Source: an uncultured bacterium (lineage in GTDB: Bacteria; Verrucomicrobiota; Kiritimatiellia; RFP12; CAIWXQ01). From it: a DNA stretch of 64,000 nucleotides. This document shows, in pieces, positions 1 through 10,048 of this stretch; within the stretch, counting starts at the first letter, position 1, and each line of letters opens with the position of its first letter. The stretch is taken from assembly GCA_903916675.1 (NCBI GenBank), contig CAIWXQ010000045.1, positions 41,589 through 105,588 of the forward strand, in the 5' to 3' direction. A program made the position numbers and the translations under genes. The notes beneath the pieces are model-generated. The model was not told the origin of the DNA. It ran no database searches and saw nothing but the letters and a program-made list of their open reading frames with translations.

Positions 1-1
1 G

Positions 2-1510
2 CCGTACATTGTCGTGGCGCTGCGGGATCTTCTGCGCGAGCGGAACATCCGCCCGGCGCCGCTGCTGATGGCCCTCTCCGGCCAGGTGGTGTTTCCCCGG
101 TTCGTGAAGCTGCCGCCTGTGGCCCGCGACAAGATCGTGGAGATGATCCGCTACGAGGCCGAGCAGAACGTGCCGTTCCCGATTGACGAAGTGGTCTGGG
201 ACTACCAGCTCATCGGCGATGCGAGCGAAGGCGAGCAGCACGCCATGATCGTGGCGGTCAAGACCGAGAACATCGCTGCCGCCGCGGAATGCGTCGCTGC
301 CGCAGGGCTGGAGCCGGATCTGGTGGATGTCGCTCCCCTGGCGCTGTACAACTGCGTCCGCTACAACTATCCGGACCTGTCGGGCTGCGCCATGGTGCTG
401 GACATCGGCGCACGCTCCACCAATCTGGTTTTCATCGAGCAGGGGCGCGTCTTCAGCCGCACGATCGCTGTGGCGGGCAATGCCATCACGCAAGAGATCG
501 CCAAGAGCTTTCAGGTCAGCTTCGCGGAAGCCGAGTCGCTCAAGCGCCAGCACGCGTTCGTGGCCCTGGGCGGCGTGTTCGCCGGCGCCGAGAATGAGGT
601 GGCGGACCGGATTTCCAAGATCGTGCGCAACGTTGTCACGCGCCTGCACGCCGAGATCAGCCGCTCGATCAACTTCTACCGCAGCCAGCAGGGCGGAAGC
701 GCCCCCACGCGGATCCTGCTGACGGGCGGTTCGTCGGTGATCCCGCACATGGACACGTTCTTCCGGGAAAAGCTCCAGATGGACGTGGAAGTGCTGAACC
801 CATTCATCCATGTGCCGGCCGCCGCCACGTTGAATCCGCAGCAGGTCGCCAAGGACGTGGCCTGTCTGGGCGAGGTCGTGGGATTGGCGCTGCGGCGTTC
901 GCTGGCGTGCCCCGTCGAGATCAATCTCATGCCGCCGCGGCTGGCGCAGGCCAAGAATTTTCGCGGCCGTCTTCCATTTTTCGGGTTGGCGGCCCTGGGG
1001 CTGATCCTGACCATGGCCGTCTGGGCGCTCTATTATTATCGGGCGCAAAAGGACTACCAGGATCAGAACGCCTATGTCGGCAAGAGGGTCGGCAAGTTGC
1101 AGAGCGCGGAGAAGGAGCTGCGGGCGGCCGTGACAGCGCGCGACGCCGTGCAGCAGAAGGCTGACGACCTGAAGGACCTGACGGCGCATCGCACCGACTG
1201 GATCCGCGTCCTCAATGGCGTGCGCGACTGTCTGGTGGACGGCATGTGGCTGACCTCCCTGGCTCCTGCTGAGGGGCGGACAAAGATCGTGATGACCGGG
1301 TTCGGCTTCAAGGACGAGCTTGACCAGGCGCTGGCCGCGGCTAGCGGGCCGAGCCGGCCGACGACGCCCGGCGAACTGCTGCGGGACCGCATCTTGAGCC
1401 AGCCGGACCTGTTCCGCAAGGTGACGATCCGGAACGACCGCTATTCGACCCGGGAGACGTACCTGCACGAATTCACGATTGAAGTGACGCTTACGGAAAG
1501 CCTGCGTTAA
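2..1510 (+). CDS. PilM-like ATPase fused to PilN-like domain (Amuc_1101 family), 5' end cut by window
   Basis: The frame is already open at the first base and the first visible residues (about ALRDLLRERN) match the region roughly 50 residues into PilM/FtsA-like actin-fold proteins, so the start lies outside the window. Visible residues 1 to about 300 carry the actin-like fold, with phosphate-loop-like segments around MVLDIGARSTNLVFI and ILLTGGSSVIPHM. A membrane segment follows at about 320-342 (LAALGLILTMAVWALYYY), then a coiled coil and a small PilN-like C-terminal domain. PilM and PilN normally are separate proteins; here they are one chain, as in the Akkermansia pilus cluster. It likely forms the cytoplasmic/inner-membrane platform that contacts the next two products. 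The stop lies 21 bases before the next gene, indicating one operon. Confidence 0.8.
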   Translation, partial: PYIVVALRDLLRERNIRPAPLLMALSGQVVFPRFVKLPPVARDKIVEMIRYEAEQNVPFPIDEVVWDYQLIGDASEGEQHAMIVAVKTENIAAAAECVAAAGLEPDLVDVAPLALYNCVRYNYPDLSGCAMVLDIGARSTNLVFIEQGRVFSRTIAVAGNAITQEIAKSFQVSFAEAESLKRQHAFVALGGVFAGAENEVADRISKIVRNVVTRLHAEISRSINFYRSQQGGSAPTRILLTGGSSVIPHMDTFFREKLQMDVEVLNPFIHVPAAATLNPQQVAKDVACLGEVVGLALRRSLACPVEINLMPPRLAQAKNFRGRLPFFGLAALGLILTMAVWALYYYRAQKDYQDQNAYVGKRVGKLQSAEKELRAAVTARDAVQQKADDLKDLTAHRTDWIRVLNGVRDCLVDGMWLTSLAPAEGRTKIVMTGFGFKDELDQALAAASGPSRPTTPGELLRDRILSQPDLFRKVTIRNDRYSTRETYLHEFTIEVTLTESLR

Positions 1511-1531
1511 GACGGACGGACGAATTTTCAC

Positions 1532-2443
1532 ATGAAAACTCGCGACATCGTGCTGATGGCCAGCGCAGGAGGTGTCTTTCTCCTGTGTGCGGCGGGGGTC
1601 TGGTTTGCCTACGATTCGTATGCCAAGTCCAGCAAGGTCCGAAGCAAGCTGGACGGCACGTACAACACGCTCAAGAAAATCTACGACGCGGATCCGTTCC
1701 CCAGCACGAACAACGTGGCGCTGCTCCAGCGCGAGACGGCCTGGCTGTCTGGCTGGCACCGGACGCTGGCGGACGAATTGCGCGCGGCCGCCGCGCCGAG
1801 CGAATCCCCGACGCCGGGCGGATTCATCCAGAAGCTCCAGAACGTCAGCGCCGAATTGCACAGGAAGGCGGCTGCCGAGGGCGGCAAGGTGCTGGCTGAC
1901 GAATTTGCCTTCGGATTTGAACGCTATCTGGGCGGTACGAGCGAAATGCCCAAGTCCGAGAACGTCAAGCGTCTGGCGCTCCAGCTCGCCATGGTGGACG
2001 CGGTTACGCGGGAGATTCTCGACAGCCACGTGAACGCGATCTCGCAGATCGGCCGCGAGGTTTTCGAGGGCGAGTCCGGCGAGGCGCCGGTTACGAGCGG
2101 CCGGTCCCGCCGACCGGCTCCAGCGGCCGCAGCGGCGCCTGTGGCCGACGCCAGATATCCGTGCCAGCACTTCACTTTCACGTTTGTTTCGGACGAACGA
2201 TCCCTGGCAACGGTTCTCGTCCGATTGGCCAAGATGCCGATGTTCGTGATGGTTGCGGACCTGCGGATTGACCGGGAGGACCGCGGGCTGCAGCCCCGCC
2301 CGGAGAAGTCGCCGGCTGAGGCCGACAAGGGCAAGCCCGCGGCTGCCGCGGCGCCTGCCCAGCGCGTGGTTTCCGGTCCCGAGATTGCGCCGCTGCTGAA
2401 GACACAGATGCAAGTGGACGTGTACACCTTTGAGGGAGTGTAG
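1532..2443 (+). CDS. Amuc_1100-family pilus-like (PilO-like) inner-membrane protein
   Basis: The protein has 303 residues. An N-terminal signal anchor (about residues 7-26, IVLMASAGGVFLLCAAGVWF) is followed by a predicted coiled coil and a periplasmic domain with the family-typical DPFPSTNN segment near residues 54-61. An Ala/Pro-rich linker (about 190-205) and a short C-terminal beta-rich module come last. Length, position directly after the PilM-like gene and motif order match Amuc_1100, the PilO-fold protein of Akkermansia. It probably links the cytoplasmic platform to the secretin through the periplasm. Only 3 bases separate it from the next start, so translation is likely coupled. Family assignment is by recognition, not by a search. 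Confidence 0.78.
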   Translation: MKTRDIVLMASAGGVFLLCAAGVWFAYDSYAKSSKVRSKLDGTYNTLKKIYDADPFPSTNNVALLQRETAWLSGWHRTLADELRAAAAPSESPTPGGFIQKLQNVSAELHRKAAAEGGKVLADEFAFGFERYLGGTSEMPKSENVKRLALQLAMVDAVTREILDSHVNAISQIGREVFEGESGEAPVTSGRSRRPAPAAAAAPVADARYPCQHFTFTFVSDERSLATVLVRLAKMPMFVMVADLRIDREDRGLQPRPEKSPAEADKGKPAAAAAPAQRVVSGPEIAPLLKTQMQVDVYTFEGV

Positions 2444-2446
2444 CCC

Positions 2447-3532
2447 GTGGCACAAAAACGAGGCTTCAGCTTTTTGCTGATCCGTCATTACGACAAAGCC
2501 ATCGCTGTGGTGGTCTTGGCTGCCCTGTTGGTTTCCCTCTTTGTCCTGGCTCGCTCGGCCGCGGAAAGCCGGGAACGGAAAGACCGGTATCAGGCGGACG
2601 TGGCCGGCATGCGGCCGAAGCACGAGACACTGGCGCCCCTGTCGACCGGACCCTACGAGGCGGCTCAGCGCAATCTGCACTTCCCGCAGACCCTGCGCCA
2701 GCCCGACTCCGGTGTCGGCTTGTTCGTTCCCGAGCGCCGCGTCCGGTGCGTGGACTGCCTGTATCCGATCCGCGCCGACGCGAAGGAATGTCCGTTCTGC
2801 CACGCCCCGCAGCCGGAACCGGTCGTAATCGACAAGAACAAGCTCGACAGCGAAGGGCGGGGCATCCCCAACGGGTGGCGGATGAAGTATTTCGGGCATC
2901 CGTACGCCATGGCGGAGGATCTGTCGCGCGCAGATGACGACGCGGACGGCGACGGATTCACCAACCTTCAGGAATACCAGGCCAACACCAATCCGCGCGA
3001 CCCCAAGGATCACCCGGACTGGATCGACCTGCTGCGCTGCAAAGAAATCGCAGTTCGCCCGTTCCCGTTCACCCTCACGAGCGCGATCCGGATGCCGAAG
3101 GGCGATTTGCAGTTGACGTTCAACATGCGCGGCAGCGACAATACATACTTCGTGAAAAAGGGCGAACCCATTGGCAAGACCGGCCTGATCTACAGCAATT
3201 GCACGACAACGGTCGAGAAGGTGCATGACCCGAAAGTCGGGGACAAAAATAACAACCGGTATGAAGCGCTGCTGTTCCGCCCGGCCGATGGAAAGACCTT
3301 CACGTTGCGGGACAACGACACGCAGTCGCCGATGGAACAGGAAGTCGTGCTGATGCTGACGGTTGGCAAGAAATCCAATGAATACCGGGTCGCGACCGGC
3401 GGCACGCTGGAATTGGACGGCCAGCGCTACAAGGTTGATGTCAATCTCGGGGTTGACTCCCAACCCCATTCTGTTGTATTAGAAAACCTTTCAACTGCGA
3501 AGAAGTCTACTGTCAACGTCGGGGTGTTGTAA
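2447..3532 (+). CDS. Amuc_1099-family pilus-like protein with zinc ribbon and calcium-type loop
   Basis: The start is GTG, preceded by a GAGGGAG Shine-Dalgarno sequence overlapping the previous stop. The 361-residue product has a membrane anchor at about 17-35. A four-cysteine zinc ribbon follows (C101/C104 and C115/C118, CVDC...CPFC), then an acidic DADGDGFTNLQEY loop at about 165-177, of the thrombospondin type-3 or dockerin calcium-binding kind. The C-terminal half is a beta-rich periplasmic domain. Position between the PilO-like protein and the secretin suggests a PilP-like role joining inner-membrane parts to the outer-membrane channel; that role is inference. The combination of zinc ribbon and calcium loop is visible in the sequence. 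Confidence 0.72.
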   Translation: MAQKRGFSFLLIRHYDKAIAVVVLAALLVSLFVLARSAAESRERKDRYQADVAGMRPKHETLAPLSTGPYEAAQRNLHFPQTLRQPDSGVGLFVPERRVRCVDCLYPIRADAKECPFCHAPQPEPVVIDKNKLDSEGRGIPNGWRMKYFGHPYAMAEDLSRADDDADGDGFTNLQEYQANTNPRDPKDHPDWIDLLRCKEIAVRPFPFTLTSAIRMPKGDLQLTFNMRGSDNTYFVKKGEPIGKTGLIYSNCTTTVEKVHDPKVGDKNNNRYEALLFRPADGKTFTLRDNDTQSPMEQEVVLMLTVGKKSNEYRVATGGTLELDGQRYKVDVNLGVDSQPHSVVLENLSTAKKSTVNVGVL

Positions 3533-3592
3533 GGCTTAGACCTGTTCCGGGTCCGGAAATGATTGCGGGCGGCGGACCGAGGAGTTCCACAA

Positions 3593-6148
3593 ATGAAGAA
3601 TGCAGCCAAGTGGGTGGGCCTGTTTTCCGTCGTGTTGCTGGCGTCAGGGCCGGCATTTGCGCAAAGCGAAAGCGCGCCGTCCGGTAACGCACCGGCCGCT
3701 CCTGCGGCAAATCCCGCCGTGACTTCCGCCGGCGACAGGGACACCACCATCGCCGAGGTCAAGACGCTGGAAGGTCTGCGCCGCAATGCACTGCGCAATT
3801 ATGGGATGGACAGCCTGGCTGCAGGCGACAAGGCCCTGCGGGACGGCGACTACGAGGAAGCCCGTAAGCAGTACGCCAATGCGATTAACTATCTGCCGGA
3901 TACGCCCGAGACCCGTCCGACGCGCGAGGCGGCTCTGGAGGGTATCCGTCAGTCCTATTATCTCAATGCCAAACAGGTGTGGAAGAGCGGCGATCGCGAA
4001 AAGGCGATCCAGCTGGCGCGCTTGGCGGTCGAGAAGGGGCACCCGGATGCCGCCCAGATGTTGGCCGACATTCAGAAGGAGATCGAGACCCCTGCCAAGG
4101 CTGCCGCACCCAAGGAGCAGACCCGCCTGCTGGAGGAGTCGTACCAGGATGACCGGACGGTCATCATGCGCCATCTGCGCCTGGCCCGGCAATACTACGT
4201 GGTCGGTGAATTTGATAGAAGCCGCGAGGAGCTGGAGTTCATCCTGCGCGACCACCCCTACAACACCGAAGCCATGGACATGCTGAAGAAGATGGGCGAT
4301 CGCACCTACGACATCGCCAACGAGGAGTTCGCCGCCACCCGCGCCAAAATGATCCGTGACGTCAAGAAGTCTTGGACGCCCAACCGCTACGCCGTCGATA
4401 CGGTGCAGGTCAAGGAGTCCACCGCCGGGCAGTCTGCTGGCCGGGCCCTCCTGCCGAGCGGCAGCACAACGGAACAGGAGACCGAGGCGAAGATGAAGCG
4501 CATCGTGATCCCGGAGATCAATTTCCGCAACGCCAACATCTCCGACGTGGTTGCCTTCTTCGAGTCTTCCGCCCGTGAGTACGACGACCCCTCTCTGCCC
4601 GCCGAGAAGCGCGGCGTGAACTTCGTTCTCCGGGGAAACTCGTCGGCCGCGCCGGCTGCGGCAGCGACGCCGGCCCCGGCTGCTGATCCCTTTGCCCCGG
4701 CCGCTCCGGCCGCGGACGCAAGTGCAGCCGCGACCGCCAGCGCCACGACGCCAATCTCATTCTCCGCCCGGTATGTCTCGATCTGGGACGCACTGCGGAT
4801 CGTCACCGAAATGACGGGCTTCAAGTACCGCACCCGCGGCAATGTTGTGATCATCATGCCGCCCAATGTGGTGGTGGACGAGATGGAAACCCGCTCCTAC
4901 ACGGTGTTGCAGAACCTCATCGAACGCGCGAACACCTACTCCGAGGCGCTGGCATCCGGAGGGGCCGTCGGTGGCGGCGGCGCACCAGCGGCCGCGGCGG
5001 CGCCTGCCGCAGCAGCAGCGGACCCGAACGATTCATCCGATCGTCTCAAGAAGCTGTTTACCACGATGGGCGTGCAATGGCCGAACGGATCCTCGATCTT
5101 CTATGTCCCTGTGGCCGGCAAACTGCGCGTGCACAACACCGTGGATAATCTGGCGGCCTTTGAGAATGCCTTGGAGGAACTGAATGTCACGCCGCGGCAG
5201 ATCGAGATCGAGGCGCGGTTTATCGAGGTGCTGCAAGGGGATTTGGATGCGTTGGGCGTGGAATGGGGAATGGACCCTGTGTCGATCGGACGAAACAGCT
5301 CACAGTCCACATTCTGGTCCACCCCATCGCAGGCACTTCGCTTTCTCACCGATTCATCTACGGGTCCTCTTGGCGCATTAACGACGGCGACAGGTACGCA
5401 GGTTAATCCCAATGACAGCATCCTGTTCTCTTCGCTTGGCTCGCTTGGTCCCTTTACGGATGTGACCGCGGTTCTGCATGCCTTGAGCCAGTGTCAGAAT
5501 ACGGACCTGCTTTCCGCGCCCAAGGTGGTCACCAAGGCGGGCCAGGAAGCGACGATCAAGGTCGTGACCGAATACATCTATCCGACCACCTTCACCATCA
5601 AAACGCCGAGCGTTTCCAGTACGGGAACCGGTTCGGTAAGCGCTAACCTCACACCGGCTGTGGAACCGGGTGGATTCCAGATGCGCGAAGTCGGCGTCAT
5701 CCTGCAGGTGGTCCCGGAGGTGAGCGCCGACGGGCAGATGATCAATCTCGCGATGAGTCCGCAGGTTGTTTCAGAGCCGTTTTGGAAGGACTATGGATTC
5801 GACGACAATTCCACGTCACCTCCGACACACCTCGCGATGCCGCAGCCATTCTTCCCGGTCCGCTCGGTCAAGACCAGCGTATCGATCTACAATGGCGCTA
5901 CGGTCGTGATGGGTGGCATGATTACGGAATCCCGTATGGCGTCCAATGATAAGGTTCCTTTCCTGGGCGAAATTCCCTTCATCGGACAGCTCTTCCGCAG
6001 CAAGACGGAGCAGACGCAGAAGCGCAACCTGCTGATCTTTGTGACGGCCCGGCTGGTGGATCCAGCTGGTCGTTCGGTGAAGACGCAGTCAGATGCGATT
6101 CTGCGACCCAAGCAGGCATCGGAATCTGCTGCGAAGTCTGGCAAATAA
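3593..6148 (+). CDS. Amuc_1098-family type IV pilus/type II secretion secretin (PilQ-like)
   Basis: I place the start at ATG 3593, not at an upstream TTG: GAGGAG lies 8 bases before it and it gives a clean signal peptide (MKNAAKWVGLFSVVLLASGPAFA, cleavage AFA|Q). The 851-residue chain has TPR-like helices at about 60-260. N-domains near 300-530 are interrupted by Ala/Pro-rich linkers (about 345-385 and 455-475). The C-terminal secretin domain runs from about 537 (IEIEARFIEVLQGD) to the end and includes the hallmark VPFLGEIPFIGQLF near 788. It forms the outer-membrane channel of the pilus-like machine encoded by the three genes before it. Last gene of the apparent operon; a strong hairpin follows its stop. 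Confidence 0.85.
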   Translation: MKNAAKWVGLFSVVLLASGPAFAQSESAPSGNAPAAPAANPAVTSAGDRDTTIAEVKTLEGLRRNALRNYGMDSLAAGDKALRDGDYEEARKQYANAINYLPDTPETRPTREAALEGIRQSYYLNAKQVWKSGDREKAIQLARLAVEKGHPDAAQMLADIQKEIETPAKAAAPKEQTRLLEESYQDDRTVIMRHLRLARQYYVVGEFDRSREELEFILRDHPYNTEAMDMLKKMGDRTYDIANEEFAATRAKMIRDVKKSWTPNRYAVDTVQVKESTAGQSAGRALLPSGSTTEQETEAKMKRIVIPEINFRNANISDVVAFFESSAREYDDPSLPAEKRGVNFVLRGNSSAAPAAAATPAPAADPFAPAAPAADASAAATASATTPISFSARYVSIWDALRIVTEMTGFKYRTRGNVVIIMPPNVVVDEMETRSYTVLQNLIERANTYSEALASGGAVGGGGAPAAAAAPAAAAADPNDSSDRLKKLFTTMGVQWPNGSSIFYVPVAGKLRVHNTVDNLAAFENALEELNVTPRQIEIEARFIEVLQGDLDALGVEWGMDPVSIGRNSSQSTFWSTPSQALRFLTDSSTGPLGALTTATGTQVNPNDSILFSSLGSLGPFTDVTAVLHALSQCQNTDLLSAPKVVTKAGQEATIKVVTEYIYPTTFTIKTPSVSSTGTGSVSANLTPAVEPGGFQMREVGVILQVVPEVSADGQMINLAMSPQVVSEPFWKDYGFDDNSTSPPTHLAMPQPFFPVRSVKTSVSIYNGATVVMGGMITESRMASNDKVPFLGEIPFIGQLFRSKTEQTQKRNLLIFVTARLVDPAGRSVKTQSDAILRPKQASESAAKSGK

Positions 6149-6152
6149 GCAT

Positions 6153-6176
6153 TCCAGCCTGGGTGACCCGGCTGGA
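6153..6176 (+). terminator. Stem-loop after the secretin gene
   Basis: CCAGCC pairs with GGCTGG and an inner GGG-TGA-CCC helix continues the stem, 4 bases after the secretin stop. No T-run follows, so it may act as a Rho-assisted or RNA-stabilising 3' end, not a classical intrinsic terminator. The remaining bases to 6388 show no convincing gene. Confidence 0.5.
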
Positions 6177-6388
6177 GGCTCATTCGCATGCATCCTGCGC
6201 GGATGTCGCGCCCCCTGATGTGGCTAGGTCTGCGCGGGGCGCGTAGTCGCGCGGTAGAGTTTTTGCCTTCCCAGCGGACGGGGTGTTTGGAGTGCCGCCG
6301 TGGAGGCTTGCACAGGCGCCGTGAATTCATTCCGCTGCCGGAGATGGACGAGCCCTCCGGTCTCCCGGGGCTCCGGGTTTGATTCCTG

Positions 6389-6979
6389 ATGAAACGAATT
6401 GCCCTAACCGGAGGGATTGCCTGCGGCAAGAGTTCGCTGGCTGACTTTCTGGCAGCGTGCGGCTGCGAGGTGTGGGACGCGGACGAGGCGGTGCATGCGC
6501 TGGAGGCGCCCGGCGGCGAAGCCGTGGCGCCGATTCTGGCGGCCTTCGGTCAGGATGTGCGGACAACGGACGGCGGGATCCATCGCGCCCGGCTGGGGCA
6601 GACGGTGTTCGCCGACAAGGCAGCCCGCCAGCGCCTGAACGGGATCGTGCATCCCCTGGTTCGCCGGGAGTTCGAGCGATGGCTGGCCCTGCCGGGAAAT
6701 TGCCCGAAGGTGGCGGTCATCCCCCTCCTGTTCGAAGTGGGATGGGAAAAGGGATGGGATTCGATCGTTTGCGTAGCCTGTGCCGGACAGGAACAACTGC
6801 GTCGATTGCAGGCGCGCGGATTATCCGCCGTGGAAGCGCATGCCCGCCTGTCGGCACAGCTTCCGCTGTCGGAGAAGGTGCGGCTCGCGGACCGCGTGGT
6901 TTGGAATGACGGCGATCTGCCGGCGCTGCAGCGCGAGGCGTTGCAATTGCGCGACGAATGGACGGAGAAGCAGACATGA
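6389..6979 (+). CDS. coaE: Dephospho-CoA kinase
   Basis: This is the last step of coenzyme A synthesis: ATP-dependent phosphorylation of the 3'-OH of dephospho-CoA, in the cytosol. The 196-residue protein opens with the Walker A loop GGIACGKS (residues 8-15). It has the family segments DADEAVHAL (about 31-39), HPLVRREF (about 88-95) and the IPLLFEVGW motif that lines the CoA pocket. Length is normal. It overlaps the rho start by ATGA, so the two genes are translationally coupled. Confidence 0.93.
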   Translation: MKRIALTGGIACGKSSLADFLAACGCEVWDADEAVHALEAPGGEAVAPILAAFGQDVRTTDGGIHRARLGQTVFADKAARQRLNGIVHPLVRREFERWLALPGNCPKVAVIPLLFEVGWEKGWDSIVCVACAGQEQLRRLQARGLSAVEAHARLSAQLPLSEKVRLADRVVWNDGDLPALQREALQLRDEWTEKQT

Positions 6980-8586
6980 ACGATGAGAATCAGCAACCGC
7001 CCCCGAATCAGGATAATAGCGGCCCGGCGGGCCGCCCCGAGGGAGGGCCTGACAATCGCCCCGATGGTCGCCCCGGGGGTGGCGGGCACGGTCCAATGCG
7101 CTGGGGCGGCTCGCGCTTTTCCCGTGGCCACGGCAACAACCGGCGCCCGATGCGGGGGGACCGCGATCACCGCAATCGCGATCGCGACCGCCGGCCGTAT
7201 GGCGGGCCTCCCGCCGGTCTGCCGCAGGACGGCAATGCCGGAAACGATCCCCGCGCCGCGCATTCCGCCGGAGGCATGCCTGTCAACAGCGGCCCCGACA
7301 ACTACCAGCCGCCGCCACCCCGCGCCGACCTCCCGCCGGTCAACCTCGGCGAATTGCAGCAGCGCGAAATGGCAGACCTGCAGGCATTGCTTTCGCACTT
7401 GCCGCCCGACGAGGTCGCCAGCCTTCGCAAGCACGAGGTCATCTACGAGTTCGTCCGCAGTTACCTGCGCAAGGGAGGCTCGGCCATCACGCAGGGCGTG
7501 CTGGAGATCCTGCCGGACGGCTTCGGCTTCCTGCGCTCGCCGCGCAGCAACTATCTGCAGTGCCCCGAGGACGTCTATGTGTCGCCGTCGCAGGTGCGCC
7601 GGTTCGGTCTGCGCACCGGCGATCAGGTCGAGGGTCCCATCCGCGACCCCAGGGACAAGGAGCGCTTCTTCGCCATGGGGCGCGTGGACCTGGTGAACGG
7701 CAAGCCCGCCGCCGAAGCGCGCAAGATCGTCCACTTCGAGAGCCTCACGCCGCTCTTCCCGGACCGCCGCATCCGGCTGGAAACCACGCCGGACGAGACC
7801 GCCATGCGCGTGATGGACATTTTCACGCCCATCGGCCTGGGGCAGCGCGGTCTGATCGTCGCGCCCCCGCGCACCGGCAAGACCGTGCTGCTGCAAAAGA
7901 TCGCCAACTCGATCTCTGCTAACCACCCCGAGGCCTGGCTGATCATCCTGCTGATCGACGAGCGCCCGGAGGAGGTCACCGACATGCAGCGCCACACCAA
8001 GGCGCAGGTGCTCAGCTCGACCTTCGATGAGGCGCCGGAGCGCCACGTGCAGGTCGCCGAGATGGTGATCGAAATGGCCAAGCGCCAGGTCGAGAACGGC
8101 CGCGACGTGGTCATCCTGCTCGACAGCATCACGCGCCTGGCCCGCGCCTACAACACGGTCCAGCCGCACAGCGGCAAGATTCTCTCGGGCGGCGTGGACG
8201 CCAACGCGCTCCACAAGCCCAAGCGCTTCTTTGGCGCGGCGCGCAACATCGAGCGCGGCGGCAGCCTCACGATCGTGGCCACGGCGCTGGTCGACACCGG
8301 CAGCCGCATGGACGACGTGATCTTCGAGGAGTTCAAGGGCACCGGCAACATGGAGCTCTGCCTGGATCGCGCCCTCGTGGACAAGCGCGTCTTTCCGGCC
8401 ATCAACATCGAGAAATCCGGCACCCGCAAGGAGGAACTCCTCCTGCACCCGGACGAGCTCAACCGCACATGGCTGCTGCGCCGCGCGCTCAACGGCGTGC
8501 CGCCGGTGGAGTCCATGGAGATGATCATCAAGCGCCTCAAGAACACCAAGAGCAACGCCGAGTTCCTGATGGGGATCAAGGAATAG
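6976..8586 (+). CDS. rho: Transcription termination factor Rho with a long basic N-terminal extension
   Basis: The start ATG at 6976 overlaps the coaE stop. Of 536 residues, the first 115 or so form a low-complexity Gly/Arg/Asp/Pro-rich tail (repeats of NRDRDRRP type). The Rho core begins at about 120 with the N-terminal helical domain, then the cold-shock-like RNA-binding domain ([13 protein letters not shown], about 180-195). The RecA-like motor follows, with Walker A APPRTGKT (296-303) and [10 protein letters not shown] (about 378-387). The [12 protein letters not shown] region contributes to the inter-subunit interface. The hexamer ends transcription and would act on the many operons here that lack T-tract terminators. 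Similar disordered insertions that bind RNA or phase-separate are known in other phyla; the function of this one is not shown. Confidence 0.95.
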   Translation: MNDENQQPPPNQDNSGPAGRPEGGPDNRPDGRPGGGGHGPMRWGGSRFSRGHGNNRRPMRGDRDHRNRDRDRRPYGGPPAGLPQDGNAGNDPRAAHSAGGMPVNSGPDNYQPPPPRADLPPVNLGELQQREMADLQALLSHLPPDEVASLRKHEVIYEFVRSYLRKGGSAITQGVLEILPDGFGFLRSPRSNYLQCPEDVYVSPSQVRRFGLRTGDQVEGPIRDPRDKERFFAMGRVDLVNGKPAAEARKIVHFESLTPLFPDRRIRLETTPDETAMRVMDIFTPIGLGQRGLIVAPPRTGKTVLLQKIANSISANHPEAWLIILLIDERPEEVTDMQRHTKAQVLSSTFDEAPERHVQVAEMVIEMAKRQVENGRDVVILLDSITRLARAYNTVQPHSGKILSGGVDANALHKPKRFFGAARNIERGGSLTIVATALVDTGSRMDDVIFEEFKGTGNMELCLDRALVDKRVFPAINIEKSGTRKEELLLHPDELNRTWLLRRALNGVPPVESMEMIIKRLKNTKSNAEFLMGIKE

Positions 8587-8639
8587 ATCAACGGCCGAAT
8601 CCGAACTTCCGACGCCCGCAGCGAGAAAAAATACGCATC

Positions 8640-9929
8640 ATGAAAGTCGACACCAAGACCAGCGGCCCGTGCCGCATGAAGTTGATCGTCAAGGCCGAGG
8701 CCGCGGAGACGCGTCCGGACTACGAGGAGATCGTCGGGCTCTACGTCCAGCAAGGACGCCTGCCGGGGTTCCGCTCCGGGAAGGCGCCGCGCAAGGTCGT
8801 CGAAACCCGCTTCCGCGCCGACATCGACGCCGACGTCCGCAGCCGCCTGATCGGCAAGTTCTACCGCGAGGCTGTCCAGGCGGCCAAGCGGTCGCCCGTG
8901 GCCGTGGTCGACGTGACGGACGTGATCTTCTCGCCCGAGACCGGCATCTCGTTCGTGGCGCTGGTGGACGTGGCGCCGGAATTCAAGCTGCCCAGGTACA
9001 AGAAGATCCCGCTCAAGGCGGAGACGCCCATGGTCACCGACGAGCAGGTCGAGGCCCAGGTCACCCGCTTCCGCAACATGCTGGCGCGATACGAGGATGC
9101 CGCCGGCCAGACGGCCGCGCGCGGCGATCTGGTCTGCATCGATTACTCCGGCATCTGCGACGGCAAGCCGCTGCAGGAACTCGTGCCGGAGGCCGCCGGT
9201 CTCGCCGGCGGGAAGGACTTCTGGGCGCAGGCGGACGAGCCGGAGTTCATCCCCGGCCTTGCGCTGGCGCTGCAGGGGATGAAGGGCGGCGACGCCAAGG
9301 AGATCAAGGTCAAGTTCGAGAAGGACTTCCACCTCGAGGCTGTCCGCGGCCGCAAGGTGGAGTACCGTGTCCAGGCCAAGGGCGTCCGCCGCCGCATCCT
9401 GCCGGCCGACGAGGAGATCTGCCAGCGCATCGGCTTCGCCAGCCTCGACGAACTGCGCGCGCGCAGCCGCAAGGACCTGCTCGCGGCCGCCGAGCAGCGC
9501 GAGCAGGCACGCCAGCAGCAGGAGGTTGTGGACTTTTTGCTCAAGCGCACGGAGTTCGACCTGCCCGAGAGCGTCGTGGCCGAGGAGACCAACCTGACCG
9601 TGCGCGGCATGGTGCGCGACATCGTCGGCCGCGGCGCGACCAACGAGGACGTTGCCAAGAATCGTGAGGCGATCCTCGGCGCCGCCGCCACGGCCTCCAA
9701 GGACCGTGTGCGCCTGCGCTACATCCTGGCCCGCATTGCGGAAGAGGAGCAGGTCGAGGTTACGGACGCCGAAGTGGAGCAGCGCGTGCAGGCCATGGCC
9801 GCGCAATATCGCATGACCGTGGAGAAACTGCGCGCCACGCTCGAGGAGCGCCACGGCTTCGAAAGTCTGCGCGCCGACATCCGCAACGAGAAGGCGCTCG
9901 CCCGTCTCGTCGAGGAGGCCAAAGCCTGA
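8640..9929 (+). CDS. tig: Trigger factor (ribosome-bound chaperone, peptidyl-prolyl isomerase)
   Basis: The 429-residue product contains the ribosome-docking signature [16 protein letters not shown] near residues 42-57, which binds uL23 at the exit tunnel. An FKBP-type isomerase domain lies at about 155-250 (starting [11 protein letters not shown]) and a long helical C-terminal domain forms the chaperone arms. I chose ATG 8640 because the homology starts there; the open frame extends 57 codons upstream only as read-through of rho sequence. Its position next to the ribosomal operon fits its role with nascent chains. Confidence 0.9.
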   Translation: MKVDTKTSGPCRMKLIVKAEAAETRPDYEEIVGLYVQQGRLPGFRSGKAPRKVVETRFRADIDADVRSRLIGKFYREAVQAAKRSPVAVVDVTDVIFSPETGISFVALVDVAPEFKLPRYKKIPLKAETPMVTDEQVEAQVTRFRNMLARYEDAAGQTAARGDLVCIDYSGICDGKPLQELVPEAAGLAGGKDFWAQADEPEFIPGLALALQGMKGGDAKEIKVKFEKDFHLEAVRGRKVEYRVQAKGVRRRILPADEEICQRIGFASLDELRARSRKDLLAAAEQREQARQQQEVVDFLLKRTEFDLPESVVAEETNLTVRGMVRDIVGRGATNEDVAKNREAILGAAATASKDRVRLRYILARIAEEEQVEVTDAEVEQRVQAMAAQYRMTVEKLRATLEERHGFESLRADIRNEKALARLVEEAKA

Positions 9930-9976
9930 TTTTCCGGCCGCCGCCGGCGTGGGAGAAAAAAGATCGTGCGCGGGGC

Positions 9977-10005
9977 TTGCGCATTCCGGCGCGGATTGCT
10001 ATATT
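9977..10005 (+). promoter_or_regulatory. Sigma-70-type promoter of the str-S10-spc-alpha superoperon
   Basis: TTGCGC (9977-9982), a 17-bp spacer and TATATT (10000-10005) lie 44 bases before the rpsL start. Spacing is ideal and the -10 matches 5 of 6 consensus bases. This is the only good promoter seen ahead of the ribosomal gene run. Predicted from sequence alone. Confidence 0.65.
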
Positions 10006-10048
10006 CAACGCCTTTCGCAGCCTTCGATTACAGCAAGGATTGCATCGC

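Noticed and set aside
6188..6382. 64-codon frame between the secretin gene and coaE
   Set aside because: No ribosome-binding site and no protein-like pattern beyond one CxxC; the gap is better read as untranslated.
6550..8448. 632-codon open frame on the minus strand
   Set aside because: It is antisense to coaE and rho, which have complete family signatures. High GC at third positions keeps the opposite frame open.
8148..9854. 568-codon minus-strand frame
   Set aside because: Antisense to rho and tig; composition is skewed to Leu/Ala/Arg/His and no motif is present.
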